From the NCBI GenBank assembly GCA_002499445.1, contig DALS01000003.1:1-64000 (forward strand): a DNA stretch of 64,000 nucleotides, written 5' to 3'. Position numbers and translations under genes: made by a program. A model generated the notes under the pieces. The model was not told where the DNA came from, ran no database searches, and saw nothing but the letters and a program-made list of their open reading frames with translations. This stretch comes from Methanosarcina sp. UBA293. GTDB lineage: Archaea; Halobacteriota; Methanosarcinia; Methanosarcinales; Methanosarcinaceae. Each line of letters opens with the position of its first letter. Within the stretch, counting starts at the first letter, position 1. Positions 16,249 through 25,608 of the stretch are shown piece after piece.

Positions 16249-17760
16249 TCAGGCCCCCGCTGGCAGTACGTCCAGTATTTTAAGCGTTCCTTCATCCAGC
16301 ATATATCCACGCAGGCGGTTCCTGTTTCCGCGCAGGCTTTCTATACTGTTGATGCCTGCTGCACCCATAAGTTCTCCGAGTTCCAGGGTCCAGCCATGTA
16401 TAAGGTTTGAAACCTGTGCTGCTCCAGCTTCAGGGTCCAGCCTGCTCACAAGGTCCGGGCGCTGGGTAGCAATACCCCAGGGGCAAAGGTTTCTGTAACA
16501 ATTGCCGCAGACCCTGCAGCCCAGAGCGACCAGAGCTGCAGTTCCTATGTAGACTGCATCCGCTCCAAGAGCAATTGACTTGGCGAGGTCGGCGCTGCCC
16601 CTTATCCCACCGCTTGCAATAACCGAGATCTCGTTTCTTACACCCTGTTCCCTGAGGGTCTGGTCAACTTTTGAGATTGCAACTTCAATCGGTATTCCCA
16701 CATGGTCCCTGAAAACTTTGGGGGCTGCTCCGGTCCCGCCGCGGAACCCATCAATGACCACTGCATCTGCAGAAGAGCGGGAAATGCCTGCGGCAATCGG
16801 ACCTATATCATGTACAGCTGCAACTTTTACAAAAATGGGTTTTTTCCATTCGGTTGCTTCTTTGAGGCTTCGAATGAGCTGGACAAGGTCTTCAATACTA
16901 TAAATATCATGGTGGGGAGCTGGACTGATTGCGTCACTGCCATATGGAATCATACGAGTTCTTGAGACTTCTTCGTTTACCTTTTCTCCTGGCAGGTGCC
17001 CTCCTATACCGGGTTTTGCACCCTGGCCGAGTTTGATCTCAATGGCAGCGCCTCTTTCAAGGTAATCAATGTCCACACCGAAACGGCCTGAAGCAACCTG
17101 GACAATCATATGGTCCTGATATGGGTAGAGATCTCTGTGCAGCCCTCCTTCTCCAGTTCCCATATATGTTCCGGTTTCGGTGACGGCTTTTGCCATGCTA
17201 AGTTGGGAGTTCAGGCTGATAGCTCCGAAACTCATATGTCCGATCATGATAGGAGTATCAAGTTTGAGGTTTGGAGCGAGTTTTGTTTCCAGTTCTATGT
17301 CTCCGCTCTCGGTCTTCCCGAATTTGAGTCTGGACGGCTTCTTTCCTAGGTAAGTCCTAAGCTCCATTGGTTCTCTCAGGGGATCAATGCTTGGAGTTGT
17401 AACCTGGCAGGCATCAAGGAGAAGACGGTCATATAAAATTGGCAAATCCCTGGCGTTTCCCATTCCTGAAAGAATTATTTTTCCGGTGCGAGCCTGTTTA
17501 ATAATATCTTCTCTGACCTCTCTGGTCCAGATGGGGTGGCTGCGATAGTCCACGGGCTTTTCAGCAAGCGTGATAGCGTCCCTTGGGCACATGGAAACAC
17601 AGCGGAGACAGGCTGTACATTTCCTAGATTCTATCAGGATTTTATCGCCTTCTCTTCTGTATACGCCGTAGGAACAGTTCTCAATACAGCGCCCGCAATC
17701 CATACATTGGTCGCGATCAATGCTGACCTTAAATTTCGAGGGTACACTTCCGAGAGTCAT
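16249..17760 (-). CDS. gltB: Glutamate synthase, ferredoxin plus FMN-binding subunit
   Basis: A 503-residue catalytic subunit forming glutamate from 2-oxoglutarate and ammonia. The N-terminus (residues about 10-65) has two [4Fe-4S] motifs: CMDCGRCIENC and CTACLRCVSMC. The FMN-binding TIM barrel follows (GHMSFGAISLNSQLSMAKA, GGHLPGEKV, FRGGTGAAP, ASGGIRGSADLAKSIALGAD). CRVCGNCYRNLCPWG near residue 425 supplies the iron-sulfur cluster of the barrel. It matches archaeal-type glutamate synthases. Its start overlaps the stop of the amidotransferase gene by 4 bases. Confidence 0.9.
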   Translation of the reverse strand: MTLGSVPSKFKVSIDRDQCMDCGRCIENCSYGVYRREGDKILIESRKCTACLRCVSMCPRDAITLAEKPVDYRSHPIWTREVREDIIKQARTGKIILSGMGNARDLPILYDRLLLDACQVTTPSIDPLREPMELRTYLGKKPSRLKFGKTESGDIELETKLAPNLKLDTPIMIGHMSFGAISLNSQLSMAKAVTETGTYMGTGEGGLHRDLYPYQDHMIVQVASGRFGVDIDYLERGAAIEIKLGQGAKPGIGGHLPGEKVNEEVSRTRMIPYGSDAISPAPHHDIYSIEDLVQLIRSLKEATEWKKPIFVKVAAVHDIGPIAAGISRSSADAVVIDGFRGGTGAAPKVFRDHVGIPIEVAISKVDQTLREQGVRNEISVIASGGIRGSADLAKSIALGADAVYIGTAALVALGCRVCGNCYRNLCPWGIATQRPDLVSRLDPEAGAAQVSNLIHGWTLELGELMGAAGINSIESLRGNRNRLRGYMLDEGTLKILDVLPAGA

Positions 17761-18809
17761 TCAATAAACCTCGCTATAATTGGTTCTCCTGCCCTGGGAG
17801 TGTGTATATTCTTAACTTCGGGGTCAAGGATTCTTATTGCAGCTTCTTCGCTGGAGATATAGAGCCGGTTTCCGTTCTCTCCAACTACGAGTGGACGCAG
17901 TTTAATCCTGTCCGTAAAGCAGACAATGCCGTCATCCGTCCCGACTACGATTGCAAAGGGCCCATTCATTAGGGCTGGCCCGTATGTAAGACGGATTGCT
18001 TTGTTCAGTTCTGCTTCTTTTGGGGGCATCTGGTCTATCTCCTCCCAGAAAGGCGGAGCAAGGGCCCGAACAATCATTTCATGAGAAAGTTCATGCTGCC
18101 TTCCAAGCAGGTCAAATAGATAAGCTACTACCTCAGTATCAGTAAGAAGCGTGCACTTGTATCCGTATTCTTCGACATAACGCTTGTTTGTGCCAAATGA
18201 GGTGATTTCTCCGTTATGTACTACGGACCAGTTAAGCAGGTTGAAGGGATGGGCTCCTCCCCACCAGCCCGGGGAATTTGTAGGATAACGGTTGTGAGCA
18301 AGCCATATGTATCCCTTATAATCTTGAATCCTGTAGAAGTCTGCAACTTCTTCGGCCCAGCCTGAAGCTTTGAAAACCCCCATATTCTTTCCAGAGGAAA
18401 AGATGGTAGCGCCCTTTACATTGGCGTTTACTTCCATGACTATATAAGTAACAACATCATCTTCAGAGGTCATTCTCCCTGCCATCAGCTCCTCTGAGGG
18501 CTTGAAGAAGTATCTCCAGGAAATGTGCACTTTTTTCATATTAGGCTGTGGAGTAGTTGGGATCTCTTCCTGATGAACGATCTCTCCCCACTGTTGAAGG
18601 ATTTCGTCAACCTTCTTTTTTGGTTCTGCCAGGTTGTCAAAGAAGACATGAAGAGCGTAATAATCTGCATACTCGGGGTATATCCCGTATGCAGCATAAC
18701 CTGCCCCATATCCACTGCCTCTCTCATTCATGAGACTGAGGGCGGCTTTTATGCTCGACCCGTCTATTCTTGACTTAGTTCGGTCTATGAAGCCTATTAT
18801 TCCACACAT
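17757..18809 (-). CDS. Glutamate synthase, glutamine amidotransferase subunit
   Basis: A 350-residue class II (Ntn) glutamine amidotransferase. The ATG at 18809 gives MCGIIGFID, exposing the catalytic Cys as residue 2 after Met removal; the GTG three codons upstream would bury it. Conserved parts include HNRYPTNSPGWWGGAHPFNLLNW, VVHNGEITSFGTNKR and LTDTEVVAYLFD, as in the N-terminal domain of GltB. It releases ammonia from glutamine for the next subunit. It is the first gene of the four-gene operon; GAGTGAT before the ATG is the ribosome site. Confidence 0.88.
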   Translation of the reverse strand: MCGIIGFIDRTKSRIDGSSIKAALSLMNERGSGYGAGYAAYGIYPEYADYYALHVFFDNLAEPKKKVDEILQQWGEIVHQEEIPTTPQPNMKKVHISWRYFFKPSEELMAGRMTSEDDVVTYIVMEVNANVKGATIFSSGKNMGVFKASGWAEEVADFYRIQDYKGYIWLAHNRYPTNSPGWWGGAHPFNLLNWSVVHNGEITSFGTNKRYVEEYGYKCTLLTDTEVVAYLFDLLGRQHELSHEMIVRALAPPFWEEIDQMPPKEAELNKAIRLTYGPALMNGPFAIVVGTDDGIVCFTDRIKLRPLVVGENGNRLYISSEEAAIRILDPEVKNIHTPRAGEPIIARFIE

Positions 18810-19598
18810 TTTAATCACTCTAGAAACAGATAGGAATAAACATTAGGTAGTATATTCATCAATAATTTCCTGGATAATTCTGTGGCTCTTTTTTGAGAAA
18901 TAGTTCAAAAAACTTGCCAGCTGAGAAACTGGGTATTAAGGATAATTTTATTTATTTTTATAATTTAAGTGTCTTTTAACTAAGTTGTCTCATCTTAATT
19001 ATCTAATTAATGAGTGAATAGCTACGCTCCGAGATATAATTTTATATGTTTGTATACATGAAACTTTATCTATTTTTATGTATTTATATATATGAAAGGG
19101 TCATTATTAAGGGAAGTAAGTAGTTTAGTACCTATTTGACAATATATAAATGTTTCTTTTTGTCGGGTTAAATATTCCTGAGATAATCCTGCAAAGCATG
19201 GCGTTTTAACCTCTTAATTTTTTCTTTTCTTTTGCACTTCTACCTTGCTTAGCTTTTTAACTGGTTCTCCGTTGTTGTCTTCCAGATCCCATTGTTATTT
19301 TCCTGCAGCATGGCAGGTAAATCTCTTTAAGATACGATAAATTCTATTAAGAGACTAGACTTTTGTAAGGGGAATATTTTTATATAATTATTCTTTTTAA
19401 GACTTTTTTGAAAGAAGGTAGAGCTCTCCATATAACACAAACCAATAGGTTGAACGAGATAATTTTCTTTAATCTAATATTTTTCTGAAACCAGGACACA
19501 CCTACGGAAAAAGGTGTGTCTTTTGAATATCTCTTTCTAATATGTTGCAGTAGATTTCCTTAGGTATGTATGGATATGGTTTAGGATTCCGGGCACGC
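18810..19598. other. 780-bp intergenic region between glnA and glutamate synthase operon
   Basis: Holds the promoter of the leftward glutamate synthase operon (AT-rich TATA-like sequences near 18850 and 19085) and the end of glnA. No ORF is seen. On the plus strand a TATA-like TTTTTATATAATT near 19378 is followed about 115 bp later by a strong hairpin at 19495-19520, so a small RNA is possible. No GGTA-N6-TACC operator was found here. Confidence 0.5.
19495..19520 (+). terminator. Strong hairpin in glnA-glt intergenic region
   Basis: GACACACCT (19495-19503) and AGGTGTGTC (19512-19520) pair perfectly over an 8-nt loop, followed on the plus strand by TTTT. No annotated plus-strand gene precedes it. 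It may end a small RNA or form part of the glnA 3' UTR on the minus strand. Confidence 0.5.
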
Positions 19599-20942
19599 TT
19601 AAAGCATATGTAGATATTTATTAAGTTCCCAGGGATGAACAATTACTTTGTATTCGTCCCATTCTATCTCCTTTGCGCAGATGTATTGATTAAAGACGTG
19701 TTCTCCAAGCACTTGCTTTACGAATGCGCTGCCTCTCATCTCATCAACTGCTCCTTTAAGATCGACAGGCAGGGAGCGGATACCTCTTTTCTCTCGCTCT
19801 TTATCCGTAAGATGGAAAATATTTACGTTAGTTGGTTCTCCTGGGTCAATCTTATTCTTTATTCCATCAAGTCCAGCTCTAAGCATCAAGGCGAAGGCAA
19901 GATATGGGTTGCATGCTGGATCTGGGCATCTGAGTTCGACTCTTGTTCCATTTCCGCGGGTTGCAGGAATGCGGATCAGGGAACTCCTGTTCGTTGCAGA
20001 CCAGGTGATATAAATCGGGGCTTCATACCCTGGTACAATTCTTTTGTAGGAGTTGACAACCGGGTTAGTAATAGCTGTAAATTCCCTGATGTGTTCCAGC
20101 AGACCACCAATGTAGTACATTGCTTCTTGAGAAAGTTGAGTAGGTGTATCCGGATCATAGAATACATTTTTGCTGTTTTTGAAGAGAGACTGGTTGGTGT
20201 GCATGCCTGAGCCGTTTACTCCAAAGAGAGGTTTTGGCATGAATGTAGCATAATATCCTTTGTGATACGCGATTGATTTTACCACATATTTGAAAGTTAC
20301 AACATTGTCTGCGGTACTGAGTACATCCCCGAATCTGAAATCAATTTCATGCTGAGAAGGTGCAACTTCATGATGGGAGGCTTCGATCTGGAAACCCATA
20401 TGTTCGAGGGCATAGTCAATATCTCTACGTACATCCTGTGCACGGTCAAGGGGTGCGAAATCGAAGTATCCTCCCTGATCCGTAAGTTCTGTGGTCGGGT
20501 TTCCGTTTGCGTCAAGTTTGAAGAGGAAAAATTCTAGTTCAGGACCTACGTTCATCGAGTATCCCAGTTTTTCAGCTTCCTGGATTGCACACTTAAGAAC
20601 GTACCTGGGGTCTCCCTTAAACCTCTGACCGTCAGGAAGATACACATCTCCAAGGATTCTGGCAACTGCTCCAGCTGCAGGTCTCCATGGAAGGATCCTG
20701 AAAGTAGACGGATCAAGTGCAAGTTTCATGTCGGATTCTTCGATCCCTGTAAAGCCCTGGATCGAAGATCCGTCAAACATTACTCCACTTTCAAAAGCTT
20801 CTTCCAGCTGTTCAGCAGGGATTGCCCAGCTTTTGATGATGCCGAGTGTATCTGTAAACTGGGTCCGAATAAATTTTACATCTCTCTCATTTACAGCTTC
20901 TAACACATCTTCTTTGGTTGTACATTGCTTTACCTGCACCAT
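19599..20942 (-). CDS. glnA: Glutamine synthetase type I
   Basis: A 447-residue glutamine synthetase (ATP + glutamate + ammonia to glutamine), length normal for the GSI-alpha class. Motifs: FDGSSIQGF, NVGPELEFFLFK, ASHHEVAPSQHEIDFRFGD, NGSGMHTNQSL, VPGYEAPIYITWSATNRSSLIRIP. The class usually lacks adenylylation control. The promoter contains a palindromic GGTA-N6-TACC operator, pointing to nitrogen-dependent repression. Together with the downstream glutamate synthase operon it completes the GS-GOGAT cycle. Confidence 0.95.
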   Translation of the reverse strand: MVQVKQCTTKEDVLEAVNERDVKFIRTQFTDTLGIIKSWAIPAEQLEEAFESGVMFDGSSIQGFTGIEESDMKLALDPSTFRILPWRPAAGAVARILGDVYLPDGQRFKGDPRYVLKCAIQEAEKLGYSMNVGPELEFFLFKLDANGNPTTELTDQGGYFDFAPLDRAQDVRRDIDYALEHMGFQIEASHHEVAPSQHEIDFRFGDVLSTADNVVTFKYVVKSIAYHKGYYATFMPKPLFGVNGSGMHTNQSLFKNSKNVFYDPDTPTQLSQEAMYYIGGLLEHIREFTAITNPVVNSYKRIVPGYEAPIYITWSATNRSSLIRIPATRGNGTRVELRCPDPACNPYLAFALMLRAGLDGIKNKIDPGEPTNVNIFHLTDKEREKRGIRSLPVDLKGAVDEMRGSAFVKQVLGEHVFNQYICAKEIEWDEYKVIVHPWELNKYLHML

Positions 20943-20965
20943 TTGAGTTCCTGCCTTATTAAGGT

Positions 20966-21003
20966 ACTAGGTATCCTATTACCTAGTTAATATTATATAT
21001 AAT
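20966..21003 (-). promoter_or_regulatory. glnA promoter with NrpR-type operator
   Basis: ACTAGGTA (20966-20973), six bases, then TACCTAGT (20980-20987) is a perfect palindrome with GGTA-N6-TACC at its centre. It lies directly downstream (minus sense) of the TATA tract at about 20991-21003, where a repressor would block polymerase. GGTA/GGAA-N6-TACC/TTCC palindromes are the known type of NrpR site in methanogens; that NrpR binds this one is inferred. Confidence 0.7.
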
Positions 21004-21344
21004 TTTCTAATCGCCCTATGGAATATAGGATTGTTGATCAAAAATATCAATTATTGGTGAGAATAATTGAATGACTTCCCCCTAATGTGGTGGTATATTT
21101 CTAATATTTATATAAAGCTCATTAAAGCTATTTCAGAAAGAGTAATCAAGAAATTTGATCTACTTTTTGGATGACATAAGAATTTCTTCTTATTTTTTGG
21201 GCAAAAAACAAAGAGTATTTTCGATTTAATTTTATAAAATTAGGGAAAAAGAATTTACAGAAAATTCTATAAAGCCAATAAAAAAGCAATAATAAAAATA
21301 GTTTGAGGTAGTCGGAAAAGCAGCATCAACGCTGGCTATATGAA
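20988..21344. other. AT-rich intergenic region upstream of glnA
   Basis: Apart from the glnA TATA tract at its left end it contains no ORF or RNA gene I can support. Confidence 0.5.
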
Positions 21345-21902
21345 TTAACCACTACTTTTTCCAGTCACATGGTGATTATTTTTTCCCAGTATCATTTCTA
21401 GATAAGAGGTTCGAATAGAATCTTTTTCTCCGGCTCTGAACTGCTTTAACAATTCAAATAATTTGGCCCTTGATTTTTCTAGATCCTTTTCATTTTCAGC
21501 CACAATTTCTACTTCAAGAAATTCTCCAAGGCCTTCGACCAAATCAAGGCAGATAGTTATCTCTCCTGCGCTGAATATTTCTCTCTGTTTACGGACTACT
21601 CCAGCTTCTGAGAAACCAAGGGCACGCAGTATTTTTATTGTTGCGGCTTCTTCTACAGGAGTTTCGAATTCTTTCCGGCTTTTGGAGATACCATCGAGTT
21701 TGGGGCCTTTGTATGTCAACACAGCCTGACCGTCCAGGGAGCGTATCCTGAGCGCTTCATCAGTTTTCGCAAAATCTCGGTAAGGGGCTGCAAAATAAAT
21801 ATCGAATTGGCTCTCAACCCCGCGTTTTACTGCCCCTATGTTTTTAATAATGGAGCGGGCTTTCGAATGGTCTACTCTGACCTTGACCTCGATTTCAATC
21901 AT
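21345..21902 (-). CDS. CYTH domain protein (class IV adenylate cyclase-like)
   Basis: A 185-residue single CYTH domain with the ExExK motif at the start (MIEIEVKVRV), ALRIRS and AVLTYKGPK strands, and EFLEVEIVAE. Members bind triphosphates: class IV adenylate cyclases, thiamine triphosphatases or inorganic triphosphatases. Archaeal members are often called CyaB-like, but the actual substrate is unknown and cyclase activity is unproven. It stands alone between glnA and the DUF35 gene. Confidence 0.8.
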   Translation of the reverse strand: MIEIEVKVRVDHSKARSIIKNIGAVKRGVESQFDIYFAAPYRDFAKTDEALRIRSLDGQAVLTYKGPKLDGISKSRKEFETPVEEAATIKILRALGFSEAGVVRKQREIFSAGEITICLDLVEGLGEFLEVEIVAENEKDLEKSRAKLFELLKQFRAGEKDSIRTSYLEMILGKNNHHVTGKSSG

Positions 21903-22035
21903 AGTTTCCAGGCATCTCCAGTTAATTCTGGTTAAGATTGGCTAAACACTTACGATTAAAAAGTTAGCTTGCTAAAAACTATTTAAAAACTACTTAAGCA
22001 GTCTGAAAAAAGAAATCCGGAAAAATCCGGATCTT

Positions 22036-22434
22036 TTACGCATTTTCAGGAACGAATTTGGTGCCGTAGTAAATCATACCGCGTTCCCCGTCTTCCCCGA
22101 GTTTGCGGAATACAGATCTTACTCGCATCCCAATATGAATTTTTTCAGGGGTTCCAACTACTTGTGAGGTCAGGCGGGGACCTTCATCCAGCTGGATTAT
22201 CGCAAGGGTGTAAGGAGCTTGTCCTTCAAAACCTTCCGCAGCTGTATGGATCAATGTATAGGATATTATTTCTCCAGTCCCTTTGAACTTGTAAGGCTTA
22301 ATCTGGCCTACACGCCTGCAGTTTACACAAACATTGCGTGGGGGATAGTAACTTTCCCCACATTCATTACAGCGAGTACCTTCAAGGTTATACCTGCTGC
22401 CTAGATTTCTCCAGAATCTTGGAACAGAAGACAT
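22036..22434 (-). CDS. DUF35 OB-fold/Zn-ribbon protein of thiolase-HMG-CoA synthase complex
   Basis: A 132-residue protein with an N-terminal zinc ribbon (CNECGESYYPPRNVCVNC) and an OB fold (DUF35). In methanogens such a protein bridges acetoacetyl-CoA thiolase and HMG-CoA synthase and shares a CoA site, helping to channel acetoacetyl-CoA. The gene follows the thiolase gene by 6 bp, in agreement with that complex. Confidence 0.9.
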   Translation of the reverse strand: MSSVPRFWRNLGSRYNLEGTRCNECGESYYPPRNVCVNCRRVGQIKPYKFKGTGEIISYTLIHTAAEGFEGQAPYTLAIIQLDEGPRLTSQVVGTPEKIHIGMRVRSVFRKLGEDGERGMIYYGTKFVPENA

Positions 22435-22440
22435 CGGATA

Positions 22441-23613
22441 TCACCTCTCCCTCGAGAAAATATGCACTACTGCCGTTGCTCCAGACCCTCCTATATTATG
22501 GGTCATTCCGTACTCTGCACCTTCTACCTGACGCTTACCTGCTTCTCCACGTAGCTGGGTTACAATTTCTACAGCCTGTTTTATGCCAGTTGCTCCTACA
22601 GGATGCCCACAGGCTTTGAGGCCGCCGGAAGTATTGACAGGTATTCTGCCTCCTATGGCAGTTTCTCCGTTTGCCGTGACAATTCCACCTTTCCCTTTTT
22701 CTGCAAATCCGAGATCTTCAATGGCACAAATCTCAGCAATGGTGAAGCAGTCATGCACTTCCGCAAGGTCGATATCTTCGGGTCCTACTTTTGCCATGGA
22801 ATATGCCCGCTTTGCAGCTACCGTGGCTGCATCGAGGGTAGTTATATCCCTTCTGTCATGAAGCGCAATTGTATCACTTGCCTGAGCAGTTGCTCTAATA
22901 TAAATGGGAGTGTCCGTATACTTGTGGGCTACATCCGCAGGAGCAAGCACAAGGGCTGAAGCTCCATCAGTTATAGGAGAACAGTCAAAAATATGTAGAG
23001 GGTCGGCTACCATAATGGAATTTAACACCTGGTCAACCGTAATCAGGTTTTTATACTGAGCAATCGGGTTCAGGCGCCCATTTCTATGGTTCTTTACGGC
23101 AACCTCGGCAAGTTGCTCACTGGTAGTCCCATATCTGTGCATATGTAGCCTTGCAATCATTGCATAAAGTCCTGGAAAAGTCGCCCCTGCCATGCCTTCC
23201 CATTCCCGGTCAGCTGCTGCTGCAAGGGCTGAAGATGCTTCTTCAGACCCGACATCAGTCATTTTTTCTGCCCCGGCTGCAACCACGATATCACTATAAC
23301 CAGAAGCTACAGCCATAATAGCCTGGCGCAGAGCAAGTCCACCCGATGCACAGGCAGCTTCGACTCGTGTAGCCGGAACATGCAGGTTTTTAGAAAGTCC
23401 CGAATAATCCGCAATAAGAGCTCCTATGTGTTCCTGATCAATAAAGCGGCCTCCGCTCATATTTCCTACATAAAGAGCATTGATTTCTTTTCCGCTAACA
23501 TCTGCATCTTCGATTGCTCCTATCCCGGCTTCTACAACTATATCCCTCAGGGAACGCTCCCAGAGTTCTCCGAACTTAGTATTTTTCACTCCGATAATTG
23601 CTACATCTCTCAT
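22441..23613 (-). CDS. Acetoacetyl-CoA thiolase (archaeal)
   Basis: A 390-residue thiolase-fold enzyme condensing two acetyl-CoA for the mevalonate pathway. The catalytic Cys lies in [13 protein letters not shown]; the histidine and second Cys regions are [17 protein letters not shown] and HNIGGSGA. The ATG at 23613 (MRDVAIIGV) is preferred over an upstream in-frame start that overlaps the HMG-CoA synthase gene and adds 22 unconserved residues. It is the middle gene of the HMG-CoA operon. Confidence 0.9.
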   Translation of the reverse strand: MRDVAIIGVKNTKFGELWERSLRDIVVEAGIGAIEDADVSGKEINALYVGNMSGGRFIDQEHIGALIADYSGLSKNLHVPATRVEAACASGGLALRQAIMAVASGYSDIVVAAGAEKMTDVGSEEASSALAAAADREWEGMAGATFPGLYAMIARLHMHRYGTTSEQLAEVAVKNHRNGRLNPIAQYKNLITVDQVLNSIMVADPLHIFDCSPITDGASALVLAPADVAHKYTDTPIYIRATAQASDTIALHDRRDITTLDAATVAAKRAYSMAKVGPEDIDLAEVHDCFTIAEICAIEDLGFAEKGKGGIVTANGETAIGGRIPVNTSGGLKACGHPVGATGIKQAVEIVTQLRGEAGKRQVEGAEYGMTHNIGGSGATAVVHIFSRER

Positions 23614-23629
23614 TCTGCTCACTCCGTTT

Positions 23630-24679
23630 TCAGGCCAGGCGAATCTTGCCTTTATGCCTGGCATACCTGGCGTAGTCAATATATATTGGGTCCTTAATCA
23701 GTTCGGAAACCTTCGGAGCTTTGTTTCGGATTTCCTCGATCCTGTCTGTAACTGTTATGCTAAAAGCGTCAGACCCTGCGCCTGATCCAAAAGCAGTCGC
23801 AAAAATCCTATCCCCTGGCTTTGCCTGGTCCAGAGTCGCGGCAATTCCCATAAGGCAGGAACCTGAATAGGTATTCCCTATTTTTGGAACTACAAGTCCT
23901 GGAGTTATCTGTGCCTTAGTAAATCCAAGGGTTTTTGCAACTTTGCTCGGAAACTTCCCGTTTGGCTGATGGAATACTGCATAATCATAATCTTCAGGCT
24001 TTGTTCCGAGTTTTTCCAGAAGACCTTTTGCAGCATTAGTTACGTGCTTGAAGTAACCTGGTTCTCCTGTAAAACGGCCTCCGTGCTCAGGGTAGGGCAT
24101 TCCTTCCCTTCTCCAGAAGTCAGGGGTGTCAGTTGTAAAGGAATAAGTGCCTTCAATTATTGCAGCAAGCTCGGATTCTTTTCTCCCAATGATACAGGCA
24201 ACTCCACCTGCAGCTGCAGTATACTCAAGGGCATCACCTGGGGCTCCCTGGGCAACATCGGCTCCTATTGCCATACCCAGGTCAATCATTCCTGAACCTA
24301 CCAACCCCATACAGGCCTGAACTGCGGCTGTTCCTGCCTTACATGCAAATTCGAAGTCTGCTGCAGTCATGTTCGGGGTCGCTCCTATAGCCTGGGCAAT
24401 AATCGTGCTTGTTGGCTTAACAGCATAAGGATGACTCTCCGAACCAGTATATACTGCTCCTATCCTTTCTGGATCAACCCCGCTTCTTGCCATCGCATAT
24501 CTTGCCGCTTCCACAGCAATGGTTGCAGCGTCTTCATCGATATCAGGCACAGATTTTTCATATACCATAAGGCCGTTTTTAAGAGCCTCAGCATTATCAC
24601 CCCAGAGCCGGGCGATTTCTTCAATTTTTATACGATATCTGGGAACATAAGCACCGTAAGATACGATTCCAATAGTCAT
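23630..24679 (-). CDS. Hydroxymethylglutaryl-CoA synthase
   Basis: A 349-residue archaeal HMG-CoA synthase, making HMG-CoA from acetoacetyl-CoA and acetyl-CoA for isoprenoid lipid synthesis. Motifs: [29 protein letters not shown] with the catalytic Cys, [17 protein letters not shown] with the catalytic His, and [10 protein letters not shown]. The ATG at 24679 follows GGTGA at good spacing, whereas the GTG at 24688 lies inside that site. First enzyme gene of the operon. Confidence 0.93.
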   Translation of the reverse strand: MTIGIVSYGAYVPRYRIKIEEIARLWGDNAEALKNGLMVYEKSVPDIDEDAATIAVEAARYAMARSGVDPERIGAVYTGSESHPYAVKPTSTIIAQAIGATPNMTAADFEFACKAGTAAVQACMGLVGSGMIDLGMAIGADVAQGAPGDALEYTAAAGGVACIIGRKESELAAIIEGTYSFTTDTPDFWRREGMPYPEHGGRFTGEPGYFKHVTNAAKGLLEKLGTKPEDYDYAVFHQPNGKFPSKVAKTLGFTKAQITPGLVVPKIGNTYSGSCLMGIAATLDQAKPGDRIFATAFGSGAGSDAFSITVTDRIEEIRNKAPKVSELIKDPIYIDYARYARHKGKIRLA

Positions 24680-24718
24680 TATTTTCACCTGTTTTTGAGT
24701 GTTTCAGGGCGTCAATTC

Positions 24719-25468
24719 TCAGGGTGTCCATTCCCTGGTAATATATTGACTGTACCTTCTCAGTAATTGGACGACCTGGTCAAGGTCCATTGTAGTCGCG
24801 ACCAGGGGGATGCGGTCGACTTCCGCCATCTTGACTGCAACAGGTTCGACCTCTTCTTTACGAAGCCCGTGGAGTACCACAGCGCCTGGTTTAAAGTTGG
24901 TAACCCGGATGGCTACCATTGGAGATTTCCCGGTACTGACCTTCGTAAAGATCATTGCTCTGTCCGTACTCCAGCCGTAAAGCTTCTGAAACTCATGGGA
25001 AGAAAGTTCCAGGATTGCCCTCTGACTGTCAATCACAGAGAAACCATAAAGAGGCTTTTCCACCCCTCTGTAGACGATATCTCCCTCGATAACGTTTGTC
25101 AGTTTCGCAAGCTGTATCGGGATCGTATACTCGTATGTTGAGTAGATTGATTTCGTGTTGCCTTCGGCATTAAGTATTGATTCATAAGCGTGAATCTTTT
25201 TGCTTCCCCGGTCCATGTCAATCTCAAGAAGAGATTCAACAATTTTTTTTACAATTAGTGTTCCTGGAGACTTTCGCCTTCCACTTTCATAGTCACTAAT
25301 AACGGATGGGGAAACCTTAAGGTAGTTTGCAATATCGGTCTGGGATATCTCAAAATTCGATCTCCATTTTTTGAGTGATTCTCCTGGTTTTTCCGAAAGC
25401 GTGATATCTCCAGCCATTTTTTCCGCCAGACGGTTGCGTAGATTATCTGAGGATTCATTAGATGTCAT
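24719..25468 (-). CDS. HTH transcriptional regulator upstream of HMG-CoA synthase
   Basis: A 249-residue DNA-binding protein. Residues about 30-80 form a Cro/XRE helix-turn-helix (FEISQTDIANYLKVSPSVISDYESGRR). The C-terminal 160 residues are a conserved archaeal domain of unknown ligand. It lies 39 bp before HMG-CoA synthase in the same direction, so control of mevalonate flux in response to an isoprenoid or CoA metabolite is a fair guess. TATA-like TTTATATATC lies upstream at about 25498. Confidence 0.8.
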   Translation of the reverse strand: MTSNESSDNLRNRLAEKMAGDITLSEKPGESLKKWRSNFEISQTDIANYLKVSPSVISDYESGRRKSPGTLIVKKIVESLLEIDMDRGSKKIHAYESILNAEGNTKSIYSTYEYTIPIQLAKLTNVIEGDIVYRGVEKPLYGFSVIDSQRAILELSSHEFQKLYGWSTDRAMIFTKVSTGKSPMVAIRVTNFKPGAVVLHGLRKEEVEPVAVKMAEVDRIPLVATTMDLDQVVQLLRRYSQYITREWTP

Positions 25469-25608
25469 GACTCACGTACTCTAAGAGGAAACATTACTTT
25501 ATATATCTAACGAATACGAGTTCGGCAATTGTCGCAGAGTTTTGGGGGTTAAACTACCTATAAAACCTCTAAAAAAATATATATCACTTGTAAAAGAATT
25601 AATATCTG

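Noticed and set aside
22603..22959. Plus-strand frame opposite thiolase
   Set aside because: Shadow of a conserved enzyme gene with no independent support.
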